In this document: positions 22,651 to 34,812 of the stretch, piece after piece
How the letters are laid out: each line of letters opens with the position of its first letter
Position numbering within the stretch: the stretch's first letter is position 1
Source: Euonymus europaeus
Lineage: Eukaryota; Streptophyta; Magnoliopsida; Celastrales; Celastraceae
Length of the DNA stretch: 64,000 bases
Direction of reading: 5' to 3'
Assembly (NCBI GenBank): GCA_963580455.1
Contig: OY756969.1
Span: 20,184,760-20,248,759 of the forward strand
The notes under the pieces: generated by a model
What the model was told of the DNA's origin: nothing
The model's database searches: none
The model's input: only the letters and a program-made list of their open reading frames with translations
Position numbers and translations under genes: made by a program

Positions 22651-24760
22651 AATGAGGTCTCGGAGAACTGTCGAAGTATTGGAGATATTTGCCGGAGTGA
22701 TGGATAGAATTATTTCAATGTTTGCGCCCAAAGTTCATGTTTGCCTTATTCTAGTTCCTGAATGGAACTTTTTCCGGTTATAATTAGAAAATAATAATAA
22801 TAAAATCTGTTTCTGTTTGAAGAAATGGAGGATTGTGGGTATGTTTGAACGGCCTTTAAGCCTGACGAAACATATCCTACAGCAAGAACTTCATGAAAGT
22901 GTGACGAGTTAGGCATCCATCTATAGCTAGAATGCTAAAAGATAGTCAAGACCTGAAGATACTCTAACAGTTGTAGGGAAGCCATGTTCGACCATAATGT
23001 GATTCCTATTTCCTAGAATCTCTCCGAATCTTCCTTCAGTTTTCAATGCTTCAAGCCTATCGAAATATCCTTCGAGCTTGTCGGCATCTCAGCACTTGAG
23101 CTTGAGAGACTTTGGATAAGTACCACAGAGCTAATACCTTCATCACCGAGCCAATGCCATAAGCCATCTCAGGCCTGGTTACCCGGTTTGTATTACACAG
23201 GCTGGAAGCATTGCCATAAGTATTTACCAAATCCAATGGCAAGCTTTCTGAGTTTTCAGCAGATATCACAGAAAGCTTGATTGGTTGTGGCGCGTTAGAC
23301 ATCCTTTCATCATTTAACACACAATTCAGATCTTAAAAAGCTCCAGCAGGAAAAGCATTAAGCACGATAGTGTGAAGTTAAATGCTTATGACATTTAATC
23401 TTTCTTCATAGTATATGAAGTGTCAGATACCACTCTTACTGAAAGTTTAGGGCTTTTCTACATGAGAAATTTCAACTTGAATAATGTCCTGGATGTACCA
23501 ACGAATCACCTACGCCAATATTATGGAAACAACCTCTCTAATGGGGTAAAGTATGCATACATCCTATCTGTTCCCAGTCCTCCCTACTGCAGGAGCCTTG
23601 TGCATGAATGTTGTTTACCTTTTACCTAGCGCCCGACGAAGTATTAAAATCAAACATGGGGAAAATCTCACATGACAGAACAATAGATGTTCAGCAAACA
23701 GAGAAGTTCATCATTATATAAACCCAAATGTTTCGCAATATAGTAATCAAAGTTACAGTTATAAATTACTTCCAGCATGCTAGGCACAAACAAGTCACAC
23801 TTTGGAGATAAATCCATCCAAGTTTTCATGACTATAAACAAATTCAGGTTCAATGAAAAACTTACACAAATTATTCTGTTGAAAATAACAAAATAACGGA
23901 CCTGAAAGCAAAGAGTGCAGTAAAAATACACAACCATCTTTACGAACAGCAAATAGTTGCACTAGATTATGATGAGATTCCTTGAAGCTGGCATATACAT
24001 ATGTCAAAGGGCAAAGGAATGAAAAAGCTTTACTGGGAAAGCTTCTTCTTTCTATGTACCTCTATGCATAAGAGAGTGTGCACAACCTTCATATAGAAGC
24101 AAATGTGCTCCACTCAATTCTTGTAACACTGGCGTATAAGAGACTCTGGCTTCGCCAGAATTCAGAAATTCCTTACTGGCTCTCCTGAGGTGAGGTATAC
24201 CAGAATGCCAGATTGTTATATTAACAAAATTTTATTTTCGAAAAACACAGACAAAGCTCGAGGTCACCCTTGGGTAGATATTGTGAGATGAGACAGATCT
24301 AGAAAATGTTCAATGGAATTTATTTGGTAACTGCGTACAAAAGGCAAAACTTATAGGAGCAGATATACGATGGCAAGCAATTATAAAACTGAGGGAATCT
24401 CTTTGCATTTTAATCAAATCTAAATTTGTTAAAAATTAATCTGTTTAACACAATAACTGACATCGTTGTATTCAACAAATAGGTAGATTTTATTACCAAA
24501 CCCCTCATCAAATTCATGTCATAAAGCTAATATGAATCGTACATCAGGTCATTTAGTCCATTAACCATAAAAGAACCAATAATATACTGATTACCGAACT
24601 AGCAATCAAAAGAATGAATCAATTAAAATATCCTTGTTAAATCACAAAATTACACTTCTTGTTCTCAAACAGTTATGCACTTATGCTCATTACAACAAAT
24701 CACAAATTCTATCAAAGAAAATAAAGAAAACTTTACCAGTTTATTGGCTATTCGAAATCT
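22651..24760. other. Intergenic region between AHAS and the NYN gene
   Basis: The first 150 bp are probably the AHAS 3' UTR. On the minus strand 23057-23320 holds an 87-codon frame (around LVNTYGNASSLCNTNRVTRP) with exon-like composition and a possible donor near 23144. I do not recognise it and it could be a gene fragment. The rest is AT-rich with no gene seen. Confidence 0.4.
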
Positions 24761-25957
24761 TTAATGAGATTGTGAAGCAAAGTCGTCAGCATCAGAGTGT
24801 AGCTCCCACCATGCACCTGCGTCTTCATTCTGCATGCTATCAGCACTGACCCCATCAATTATATCATTGGCACCCTCATCCTCACTTTCAACATCTAGCC
24901 CATCATCTGAGTAGTATAATTTGTTATCCACCTCTGGCTTGTATGTCCATTCCAATTTCTTCAAAACATCACGGTCCCTCCATTGGCCAAGAACTGACGC
25001 TGCTTCCTTCTTAGCCTTTCCCATCAGTATCTCTCTCCAAGAAAATCCAGCATCAGCAACTCTTTTTAGAGCCCCGTCATTTATATCCCCCACAACAATT
25101 GTTTTCAAGCATCTTAACTTAGCCTCCCTCAATACATTCACAAAATCAGAATCATCAGACACAAGCATCAAACACTCAACTTTCCTTCTATCCATCATCT
25201 CCACCATGTGATCCCTCAGTGCAACATCAGCAGCCTGTGGCTTATCCGATACGGATCTAACCCAAAACCCGGCACGTTTCAACTCATCAGCCAAACCATA
25301 CCCGACTTTCGGGGTCAAAACATCCCTGGATGCATTCTTATACTTGTTCATCTTCATGGAATACTTTGCCACCAAATTCACCCTCCTCTTACCTTTTGCA
25401 GACTCAATCTGATTCAATCTCTTCTTCTGCTCACGCTCGTGGATTTGTTTAAAATGATTAACAAGTTTTTCATTGTTATAAAACCTCCTCCCACAAACAC
25501 GACAAAAATATGGTTCTACAGGCTTAAGAACACCCTTATTTTCCAATTGATTCAATAGCTTCCTCTCCTTTCTCTCTTCCCTAACAACCTGAGGGACATG
25601 ACTGAATGCGTGACGATTGGCATAAGCTACCATATACCTAACACACCCAAAAGAAGTTGCTGCCAATTTAAGCTTCATGGCAGCATCATAAGGAGGGAAT
25701 GAATTTGGGGGTTTGTTGTCCAAATCCCAAAATATTGCAACTTTGCTATCTACAGATGAAGAAGAATTAACGATAGGCTTTGACTCAACATGAAAATATC
25801 TACTTACTGATTGTGTTTTCTGGACAAAGTTGCGATATTTGACTAACATAGTTGAGAAAACAAAATTTGTCAAGGATGGACAGACCTGTATTGCAGATAT
25901 TTCAAAAGAAGAAGAAGAGAAGGAAATCATAAGGTTTGAAATGGGAGTAAAGATCAC
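24761..25957 (-). CDS. NYN-domain (PIN-like) putative endonuclease with C2H2 zinc finger
   Basis: The product is a 398-residue protein on a single open frame. Plant relatives are annotated as putative endonuclease or glycosyl hydrolase with a C2H2 finger; the reaction is not established. The start of a NYN/PIN-like fold is visible at 73-84 (VAIFWDLDNKPP, acidic Asp78 and Asp80). A C2H2 finger follows with Cys152, Cys155, His168 and His173. The second half of the nuclease fold has Asp244, Asp249 and the SDDSDF cluster (Asp268, 269, 271), a plausible metal site. The finger is inserted within the nuclease fold. A basic stretch lies at 174-209 and an acidic tail begins at about 349. The first Met is used here, but Met37 is also plausible. 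The Ser-rich N-terminus may be an organelle presequence. An intron in the 5' UTR cannot be excluded. Confidence 0.88.
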   Translation of the reverse strand: MIFTPISNLMISFSSSSFEISAIQVCPSLTNFVFSTMLVKYRNFVQKTQSVSRYFHVESKPIVNSSSSVDSKVAIFWDLDNKPPNSFPPYDAAMKLKLAATSFGCVRYMVAYANRHAFSHVPQVVREERKERKLLNQLENKGVLKPVEPYFCRVCGRRFYNNEKLVNHFKQIHEREQKKRLNQIESAKGKRRVNLVAKYSMKMNKYKNASRDVLTPKVGYGLADELKRAGFWVRSVSDKPQAADVALRDHMVEMMDRRKVECLMLVSDDSDFVNVLREAKLRCLKTIVVGDINDGALKRVADAGFSWREILMGKAKKEAASVLGQWRDRDVLKKLEWTYKPEVDNKLYYSDDGLDVESEDEGANDIIDGVSADSMQNEDAGAWWELHSDADDFASQSH

Positions 25958-27965
25958 ACTTTACTGCTTCCTCATAGCGAGTCCTATCCAGACCCACATT
26001 TTTCTTCTTCTCTAAACAAATTCCCCTGATTTTGAAAAGCCCCATTTGGATTCCATAAACCGAAAAAGAAACCATTAAATTGGCTTTTTTTTCTTTTCTT
26101 TTAACATAGAAATCTACAGCCAACCTGCCAAGGGCAGCCCTAGCCGCTTTGCCCAAAGCAACAAGGTAAAATAGTGCCCTATAGCAAAAAAAAAAAAAAA
26201 ATCACAAAGTGAGATGATACCCACACATACATAAAAAAAAATAAAAAAATAAAAAAATATTCGCAAATTATCTACAAACAATAAAAAATAGAAAGCATCC
26301 GAACATAAAATTAACCACCAACAAATAATAACCAATACAAAGGCATTTTTCATGATGCCTAAAAGAAAATAGAGAAACAAAGAATAAGCTTGTAATCGTA
26401 TTATAAGTCAGAACAGTGAATCTTTGTAATTTGTTCATCAACCTTGTCTAAAGCCCCAAATCTCACAAGGTAAAAAAACTATGAAAACCCAAACAAACTC
26501 TGCTGATACAACATAGAGAAGATTTCAAAAGAAAGACAGATAACATCATGCAACTTACAATTTATCAACAAGTGATTATTCTCCAGAAAACATACATGAC
26601 AAATTAATGAAAAATTGGATGGTTAAAAGAAATGTCAAAAGTTTCAGCAGAAGAACATAAGCAACAACAAACAACATAATCAGTGAACTATGAAATGAAA
26701 CACATATCTACTTCAGATCAAGGATTGCTCCTACATTATGTCGTCACAAACAAAATAAACAAGGATAATATTCCATATGACAATTCTGTATCGCCACTAT
26801 CAAAATTCAAACTACAGAACAGTACAGAAGCTCCCAAGTCCTAACTCCCATGAAACCAAAACGGAATTAAGAACATTCGGCAAACCCAAAATAAACAACG
26901 CATAAAGCGACCTTCGTTTTTGTCAGCTAATTTTTCCACCAATAAATCACCGTAAAACATCGCCAAATAATCTAGATTCCACGCATCAAGCGACCTTCGC
27001 GATTAGAATAGAAAATAAATGAAAAACAATATGCGTTTGTGACCACCAGATTGATAAGAAGAGAGAGTCAGAGAGAGAACTGAAAATGAATAGAAAGCTT
27101 GCCTAATTGCCTTCAATCAGTTCTATGATTTAGTTTGCTTGTAACTTGTAAGCAAGGTTTTGTCCGTTCCTCGTCTTCTTTAATCGCACACAGATAGAGA
27201 CCGAAGGAGAGTTTCAGCAGGCTTCGCAATAGTCGTCTTCGCCATGCCCTTGACCGTGAGCTTGTGAGGCTTTTACGCCTAAAGGAGTGGAGAAAGAACT
27301 GAAGAAGAGAAGTGGTTAGGTTTTCTTTGGACTGATTTTTCGGTTGGGCTGATTTGGGGCTACTCGACGAATAGATTGAGTGGATGCTCTGGTCGGCTTT
27401 AGGCTCACAAGTCACAACCTCAGGCCAACCACAATGGTTGCATAGGTAATGGTTCAATAATTTTATTTTTGAATTTTATATTTATTTCATAAAAATATAA
27501 ATTTTAATATAATTAAATTAACATAATACATATTTTAGTACTGTCACATCAACAAAACACATCTCTCGCAAAATCATTATTCAACCCAATTACTTTTCTA
27601 TCTTTCTTATTATTCTCATTAAATTTACACCAAAATCAAGGATGAATTCCACCTTTATTACAAAAAGTAAAGCCACATCATCATTAATATCACCAAAGTA
27701 TATATCTCAATACAACCACATCAATAAAACATATTTTTCAATACAGTCACATCAACAAAACACATATTTCAATACACATTTGCTGGCCCATTAACTTTGC
27801 ATCATTGCAATTGCCTAATTTGGGTTGTTTTGGGCAAAGGGCTGGGCCTCCCTGCAATCTGAGATACGGGTCAAAATATCTAAAAATTATGAAAAAAACA
27901 CATAAATGTATTTTAATATAATACAAGGCTTGAGCCCAGATATTATTGAACGACTTCAAATTTTT
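25958..27965. other. Upstream region of the NYN gene and spacer
   Basis: It probably holds the NYN promoter and 5' UTR on the minus strand. A-rich runs at about 26190-26260. At about 27530-27780 several near copies of ACATCAACAAAACACATATTTCAATAC form a loose repeat. A 114-codon minus frame at 27113-27457 has no recognised motif and is not called. No gene seen. Confidence 0.4.
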
Positions 27966-27969
27966 TTTT

Positions 27970-28590
27970 TATCTACGGCCACTCCTTGTCGAGAGATGAT
28001 GTGTCCCAAATATTCAACATCCGTTTAAGCAAAGACACACTTAGATGGCTTGATAAAAAATATGTGCCTCACCAATATATCAGTATAATTCGTACATGGC
28101 GAACATGCTCATGCAAGCAGTAGAATAAAGTAGTATGTTGTCAAAAAACACAAGTATGAATTTGCACAAATACTCCTTAAAAATTGATTTTTTCGCAAAT
28201 TGAAAAGTAGAGAGTGCTTTACAGTGTCCGAATGACATTACAAATATTCGTAGTGAATGTTGTGAGTTCAAAAGGCTGTCTTGTAGATTGTCTCATGGAC
28301 ACAAATTTGATGATAGCTAGCTTGTAAGTCCAGTTTAGAAAAATAGTGAGAACCCCCAAGCTCGTCCAGCATGTCGTTGACATTAAGAATATGAAAATTA
28401 TTCTTAACTATGGCCTCGTTAAGAGCTTGATAATCGGTGCAAAACCTCCATGTGCCATCCTTCTTTTTCACCAATAGTACTAGTGATGAAAAAGGACTCA
28501 TGCAAGGTTGGATCAATCCATTTCAAAGCATCTCCTCCACCCGTTTGTCGATCTCTTCTTTTTGAAAGTGTGCATATTGGTACGGCCCCT
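27970..28590 (-). pseudogene. Ty3/gypsy reverse-transcriptase fragment (second gypsy element)
   Basis: On the minus strand the frame pieces read YAHFQKEEI, VLLVKKKDGTWRFCTDYQAL, HYFSKLDLQASYHQI, FDNILLYS and, further on, a VEYLGHIISR-like end. These are the classic order of a gypsy RT domain. There is an in-frame stop near 28525, and the catalytic box reads FFDNIL where YxDD is usual. Its protease/gag part appears at 31860-32690 with a hAT element between, so this is one side of a broken element. Confidence 0.8.
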
Positions 28591-31500
28591 CCTGAACTTT
28601 TCAAAAATACCCCATATATTTTGAAAATTTAATTTTTGCCCTTCTCAATTGTTTATTTTAGCCCCACTAGTACTTAATTCTTATTGGCTGTGTGTAGATG
28701 GGTTGATCCATATCAGGTTATTGACTTGGGTAGCCCATTTAAATGTTTTAAGTTATCTTCAAAAGTGGTAGGGCTAGAAAGCCTAGAATGATCGAATACC
28801 AATTCAAGCCATTTTCGCATGGGCCCAACACAGAATTCTCATGTTTCTCATATCAAGTATCAGCGACCTAGAGGACAAGAACTTGCCATTGTCGAAAAGC
28901 AGGTGTCGTCGATTCGGGGAAGAGACTTTGCGTGGGCAGTGCCCGACTACCGGTGGAGAAAGAGAACGAGGATAGAGAGGAGAAGAATTAAAAGTAAAAG
29001 CATAAAAAGACTGAAAGAGAGCATCATCAATATCATAGTATGTATATGTTTACTCTTTAGATGTTCTCTACTTACCAGTTCCCCCTTTCATGAAAATATG
29101 GAACACATTTTGATCTTGTGCTTGATTAGTAGAGGCTTAAAAGCTATTAGGATTGCTTGTGAAGTGTTGAGATAATTGGTGCTGAATAGTGGAGGCTTTT
29201 TAGCCATTTAGATTTTCTTGTGTTTAATCTTTGTTCGTGTTTTAAAACAAGGAATTTTTATTATGTATAGGTTATTTACTTGAATGGACATATCTTTTAA
29301 AACAAAGACAGTAGGTGATTTGTCTAAAAATAATGAAGTAGAGAACCCTAACTCGAAAAGGACTTGTGAGAGAGCTGATCTTGCAACTCTACCTGCGGAC
29401 CCTGGAGTTTGACCTCCAATATGGAGTCATAATGTCAATAGTAGGGATGAAGTTCGAAGGACATATTTACATAAGGGTCCTTGTCAACCTTGTACTCATG
29501 AGTTTCCATATTTAGTTTTTGGGAATGATCGTAGAAGATTCAATCCCGGCGTGGTTCAATGAATTTTATGCTTGGTTAGAGTATAGTGTTGATAAAGATG
29601 CTGCATTTTGCTTATATTGCTATCTTTTCAAACGCGAATTAGACTGTTCTATTTTTCAAGGCGGTGGCGATTCTTTTGTGGGCAAAGACTTTTGAACTTA
29701 GAAAAAGAAAGAAAATATGAGGATTCATGAGGGAAAACAAAATAGTGGTCACAATGAAGCGAGGAAAAAAATGTAAAGATCTAATGAAGGAGACACAAGG
29801 TATTCAACACATATTCATAAGCAAGACATATAAGGATAAAAAAGAATATCGAGTCTTATTAATTGCTGCTGTTGATTGTGTTCGCTTTCTCTTGCGGCAA
29901 GGACTTCCATTTCGTGGTCATGACAAAGTTGATATTTCAATGAATCAAGGGAATTATTTGGAACTTTTTCACTTTCTTGCTGATCATAATAAAGAAGTAA
30001 AGAAAGTGTCATTTTCTAATGCCTCATAAAAAGTGCAAATGACTTCACCAATAGTATAAAAAGATATATGTCAGGCTGGTGCTGTAGAGACATTGAATGT
30101 CATCATGAAGGAAGTAGGAAGTAGGTGATTCTTATTTTTCTATCCTAGTTGACGAGTCTCGTGATGTTTCAATAAAAGAATAGATGGCCGTTGCATTGAG
30201 ATTTGTTGACAAGAATGGACGTGTCATTGAGCGCTTTGTCGCTTTTAAGCATGTCACCTCAACAACTGCCATTTCACTTAAGGCTGGTTTAGAGGATTTG
30301 CTTGCTCAACATAAGTTAAGCATCTCAAGAATTCGTGGTCAAGGTTATGATGGAGCAAGCAATATGTAAGGGGAGTTTAATGGGTTGAAATCACTTATGT
30401 TGAGGTATAATCCTAGTGCTTTTTATGTGCATTGTTTTGCTCATCAACTCCAATTAGCATTGGTGGCATTTGCAAAAAAAAAAAACACTTTCAAGTGAAG
30501 GAACTTTTTGAATTTGTTTCAATGATTATTAATACTATTAGATCATCTTGTAAAAGGAGTGATATCCTTAAACCAATTCAACATGAGAAGATTCTTAAAG
30601 AACTCAAAGATGGAGACTTGTTTACTAGATGGGTTTGAATCGAAAAACTAGTTTGCAACATTCTGGTGACACTCGTTAGGGTTCTCATTATATTACATTA
30701 ATGAGTCTTCGAGACATGTATTTTTCTGTGATGAAAGTACTTGAAATTGTTATGGGAGATGTGATTCATGATCCAAAATCCATTGAAACTAGTGTTTTCT
30801 TGGATCAAATGCATTATTTTGATTTCATATTCAATATGCATATGATGATAAGTGTTCTTGGAGTTACAAATAAATTCTCAAAGGCATTACAAAGAAAAGA
30901 TCAAAATATTGACAACGCCATGAGATTGGTGGGCCTATCTAAGCAACTACTGAGAAAGATGAGAGGTGAAGGATTGGATTCTTTTTTCAATGAGGTTTCT
31001 TCCTTTTGAAGTAAAATTGAAGTTGATATCCCAAACATGGAAGATAAGTTTAAGCCTCATGGACATCCAAAATGGGGAGCTGAAGAAAAAACAAACGATG
31101 AACACTATCGTATTGGGTTATTCAATACTGTAGTGGATTGGCAGGTTAATGAGCTTGATAATCGCTTCTCTAAGGCAAGTACAGAGTTACTTTGTTGTGT
31201 TGCTGCACTCAATCCGAGTGATTTGTTCCTTTTTTTGACAAGGAAAAATTGCTCCATCTTGCTCAATTATATAGAGATGATTTCTCTCCTATAGATATTA
31301 GGGCTCTTGGAAACCAGCTAGAAGTTTATATTGCAGATATGCGCACTTCAGATATGTTTTAAAAAATTCATAGAATTACTGATCTTGCTGCAAAATTAGT
31401 GGGAACAAAAAATCATTTGGTGTGTCCATTGGTGTATAGACTAATTAAGTTAGCATTAACTTTACTTGTTGCAACTGCAATCGTTGAAAGATGACTTTTG

Positions 31501-31850
31501 CCAATAAAGATTGTGAAACAGCGATTGTGCAATAGCATGGGAGATGGATGGCTAAATGATTTTTTGATTCCATACATTCCATACATTGAGAAAGTAGTTT
31601 TTGATCACGTTCTTATTGAAGCTATCATCCAATATTATCAGAATATGAAGACTCGAAGGAAACAATTATAGTTTATAAGTGGTAAACTATTGTTGGGGTA
31701 TTTTTTTTATCACTTATGCAATCAAACATAGTTTTTGAATGTTTTATGAAGTTATTTAAGTGTATTTCTAGTGAATTAATAAAGTAGTTCACTTACAACA
31801 ACTCATTTTTCGTGTGTATAAAAACATACCAATTTTTTTTTTAGGGCGCT
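28591..31850 (+). mobile_element. Degenerate hAT-superfamily element (TTF/DUF4371 type)
   Basis: The segment lies between two parts of a gypsy element. Its left edge starts about GGCCCCTCCTGAACTTTTCAA, typical of subterminal sequence in this hAT group, but neither the usual terminal motif nor an 8 bp TSD was found. Both ends may be truncated. The coding remnant is listed separately. Confidence 0.6.
29283..31671 (+). pseudogene. TTF-zinc-finger / DUF4371 hAT transposase pseudogene
   Basis: Pieces in several frames follow the order of a plant TTF-type hAT transposase. The TTF-type finger region (GPCQPCTHEFPYLVFGNDRR, about 29475-29540) comes first, then the DUF4371 region (RFLLRQGLPFRGHD at about 29880-29925). 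Next is the RNase H-like core (RFVDKNGRVIERFVAFKHVT and IRGQGYDGASNM at 30200-30366, HCFAHQLQLALVA around 30430). The C-terminal dimerisation region is at about 31390-31670 (HLVCPLVYRLIKLALTLLVA). Stops and frameshifts are frequent, for example at 30181 and 30367. Not functional. Confidence 0.82.
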
Positions 31851-31859
31851 GCCTCGAAC

Positions 31860-32690
31860 CCTAACCCCCTATAAAAGACAAATTTTCATCACTAGCTACT
31901 CGCACTTCAAAAGGATTGATGGAGTTAACGAGTAACCTCAATTTTTCAGCAACATCACAATTAATAAAGTTATGCATAGAGCCATTGTCAACCGAAATTG
32001 TTAGTGGTATGTTGAAAACCCACGGCTGAATTTGCATGGTTCGTGGGCTTTTGATCCCCACCAAAGTATGCATCAAAATTTTAGGTTCATGCACCCAATC
32101 CTCACTTTGCTGGCCAATTTCATCTAGGCTACTCTCTTTGTTCGGAATTAATTCAATCAAGTATACCTGTGATACTTTGCATCTGTGACCAGGCGTAAAA
32201 CGTTCATCAGAATTGAAGCAATGTCCTTTTTCCCTCCATTTTTACATATATTTCCATGCGAGTTTCTTCACCCTTGTAGGAACTGGTTTAACTGATTGTA
32301 CAATAGTAGATTTACGATTGAGTATTGAATTTTGTACAATTTGATTGTTGAAGTTCCTCGACCAGCCACACTTCACATCCATACAATAGTCATCCTCCAA
32401 GCGAGCAGATGCCATAGCTTGTCTTATTTTCCACAGCTTAATAAAATATTTAGGCCTTGCTTGAGAGAGGTGTTGGGAGGGGTTGGTTTGCGAACTCCTT
32501 CGAACTCTTACTTGGCGCAAACACCTCAAGGTGTTTGGCCGAACACCTTGCTCGGGAGGTGTTCACTCACATTAAAGGCTCCCAACCCATCTCAATCTCT
32601 CCCATACCAAGCAAGAGCTCACTTTTATGAACCCCTCCCAACCCCTCTCCCAAGCATAGCCTTAAAGATTGTTGTGTGTATAGAACATTA
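31860..32690 (-). pseudogene. Ty3/gypsy gag-protease fragment (second gypsy element)
   Basis: On the minus strand a gag C-terminus (about 32240-32450) is followed by a zinc-knuckle-like HCFNSDERFTPGHRC (about 32182-32226) and then a retropepsin region with VDNGSMHNFI (about 31960-31995). The first knuckle position is altered. The gag part is cut by the Tourist-like MITE at 32453-32661. It probably belongs with the RT fragment at 27970-28590; the stretch linking protease and RT is missing. Confidence 0.7.
32453..32661. mobile_element. Tourist-like (PIF/Harbinger) MITE, 209 bp
   Basis: TSD TTA at 32450-32452 and 32662-32664. Inverted ends of about 30 bp: GGCCTTGCTTGAGAGAGG against GGCTATGCTTGGGAGAGG, followed on both sides by GTTGGGAGGGGTT. 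No coding capacity. Confidence 0.85.
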
Positions 32691-32896
32691 GAAGAAGAGG
32701 AAAAGTAGATAGATGGAGAAGAAGAACAGTAGGTAGAAGAAGAAAGTCAATTACTTTTTATTATAATCAACTTGTGATACAATGAATATTGTTGTCCTAT
32801 ATATACATAAAAGATCTGTATAAAATGGTCATACAGATTTGACCATAGGCATAATAGTAACAACACTAAAACATGTCAGGCAAGTACACTTGAGTT

Positions 32897-33647
32897 TAGG
32901 GATGGCAACAGGGCGGGGCGGGGCGGGGCCGGGTATGCCATCCCCATCCCCGAACCCGAAACTCATCCCCGCCCCCATCCCCGATTTTTGGGAGTTGGGG
33001 ATCCCCGAACCCGAACCCGACGGGGACGGGTAACACCCATCCCCGATTCCATCCCCGAACCCGACCCTGCAAGCATCCAAAAAACAAATAATTCACCTGC
33101 AAGCATCCACAAATCAAACAATTCACACAACAATATTAAAGATTTTTGTTCTAATTATCCATACATCAAAAGTTCAAAACAAAATCAAACATAAAAAACA
33201 AATACTAACAAGTCCAAATTATAAATTAGACAAGAATCCCTACTTAACAAGTTACAAGTTCCCTACCGTGGGAACACTCCCTACCGTTGGAGCACTTTCA
33301 AACTCTCCATTTAAATTGTCCATCACAATTCAAAAATCTGAAACAAGAAAGATATATTTAATAAAATCAACCATCAATAATCTACAATACTACAAGTGTT
33401 TGTAAAATGAAAAGGAGCCAGTATAGCAGCTTGATGTTCTCATGTTCTTAATAAATGGATTTCAACCAAAAATAAAAAATTAAACATCAATGCATAGTGC
33501 ACATGTAAATGAATCTTCTGGGTAATTCAACAAGCGCAAAACCATCAAACTAACCAATTACCAATATCAATTATCAAATTTACCTTGAATTATATATATG
33601 AATATATTATCTATATATGTATATGTAATATGTTATAAATATTTGTC

Positions 33648-33678
<31 letters not shown>

Positions 33679-33785
33679 TTTTTAAAATTAAATATAATAA
33701 AAATTTCGGGTCGGATTCGGGGAATCCCTGACCCCGACCCCGAAATTTCGGGTCCCCGGACCCGCGGGGAATTTTGCCATCCCTA
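32897..33785. mobile_element. hAT-type non-autonomous element with GC-rich ends (889 bp)
   Basis: TSD CTTGAGTT (8 bp) at 32889-32896 and 33786-33793. Terminal inverted repeat TAGGGATGGCAA. The subterminal 150 bp at each end are made of CCCCGAACCCGA-type repeats, in sharp contrast to the AT-rich middle. No transposase. Confidence 0.88.
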
Positions 33786-33920
33786 CTTGAGTTTGAATTC
33801 TCAAAAGTTAAAAAGAGTGAAACACACCGTTTCAATAACTATCCAAAACATGTCGTTTTGGACAAAGAAAACCTAGGTAATTAGATTAGAAATCCCCAAA
33901 ACTTCACGCACAAACCTTAA

Positions 33921-34623
33921 GGGGTCGTTTGGTTTTTAGAATGGTTTGAGAGGGAATGAGAATGACAATGAGAATGAGAATTGGAATGTGAATGAGAATG
34001 AGAGTGGGAATGATATTTTGATTCTCACGTTTGGTATGTATAAAAACTGGGAATGAGAATGGGAATGAAGTTGTGTTTTGTCCATTATGTCCCTCCTTTA
34101 CAATTATGTATAATCAATATATTTTATTTGTACATTTATAATTATATATAATTAACAAATTAAAATAAAATGGAGTCAAAATTATATAATTAACAAATTA
34201 TAATAACTAACAAATTAAAATAAAGTAAAATATATTAATTAATATTAATTTATCAAAATATATAATTAATATTTACAAATTAAAGTTAACAAATTAACAA
34301 AATTAAAGTTAATAAATTATATAATTAACAAATTAAAATAAAATAAAATAAAATAAAATATATTAATTAATATTAATTTATCAGAATATATTAATTAATA
34401 TTTATTTGAGGACAAAATAGTCATTTTGTCCTCTATTCCACATTCCACATGGAATGATTCATTCCCACATAAAAATGTGGGAATGAAAATTGATTAGAGA
34501 GATGAGGGAATGGAATGGAGTATTCCATTCCCTCAATTTTTTTTAACACCAATTGATGGAATGGAATACCCCATTCCATAAACCACTCTTATTCCACCTC
34601 CATTCTCACAACCAAACATCACC
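33921..34623. mobile_element. PIF/Harbinger-type non-autonomous element (703 bp)
   Basis: TSD TAA at 33918-33920 and 34624-34626. Inverted ends GGGGTCGTTTGGTT against GGTGATGTTTGGTT. The left subterminal part is an array of GAATGAGAATG-type units and the right one is rich in GGAATGGAAT / CATTCC. AT-rich core, no coding capacity. Confidence 0.75.
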
Positions 34624-34812
34624 TAACGAACTTTAGCCATGGCGCGAAGAAGAAGCTCTAGTTGTCACTTACCTACTTTCACAGCTTTAGCCAATTATGG
34701 TTTTAACCCACCAATATTTGCTCTAATTAGAGCATTCTCAGGCCATCCATGTACACAAGTCACTAGTTTCTCATATTCCTCATTCTAATCTCATAGGCTT
34801 CCAGTTTATTTG

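Noticed and set aside
24921..25558. Plus-strand frames over the NYN gene
   Set aside because: They are antisense to a 398-codon frame with clear domains.
27113..27457. 114-codon minus-strand frame upstream of the NYN gene
   Set aside because: It has a basic, Ser-rich composition with no known motif. It is more likely UTR or promoter sequence; without transcript data it is not called.
34140..34400. Repeated ATTAATTAATATTAATTTAT blocks as a possible origin or scaffold site
   Set aside because: They lie inside the delimited PIF/Harbinger-type element and are simple AT-rich filler.
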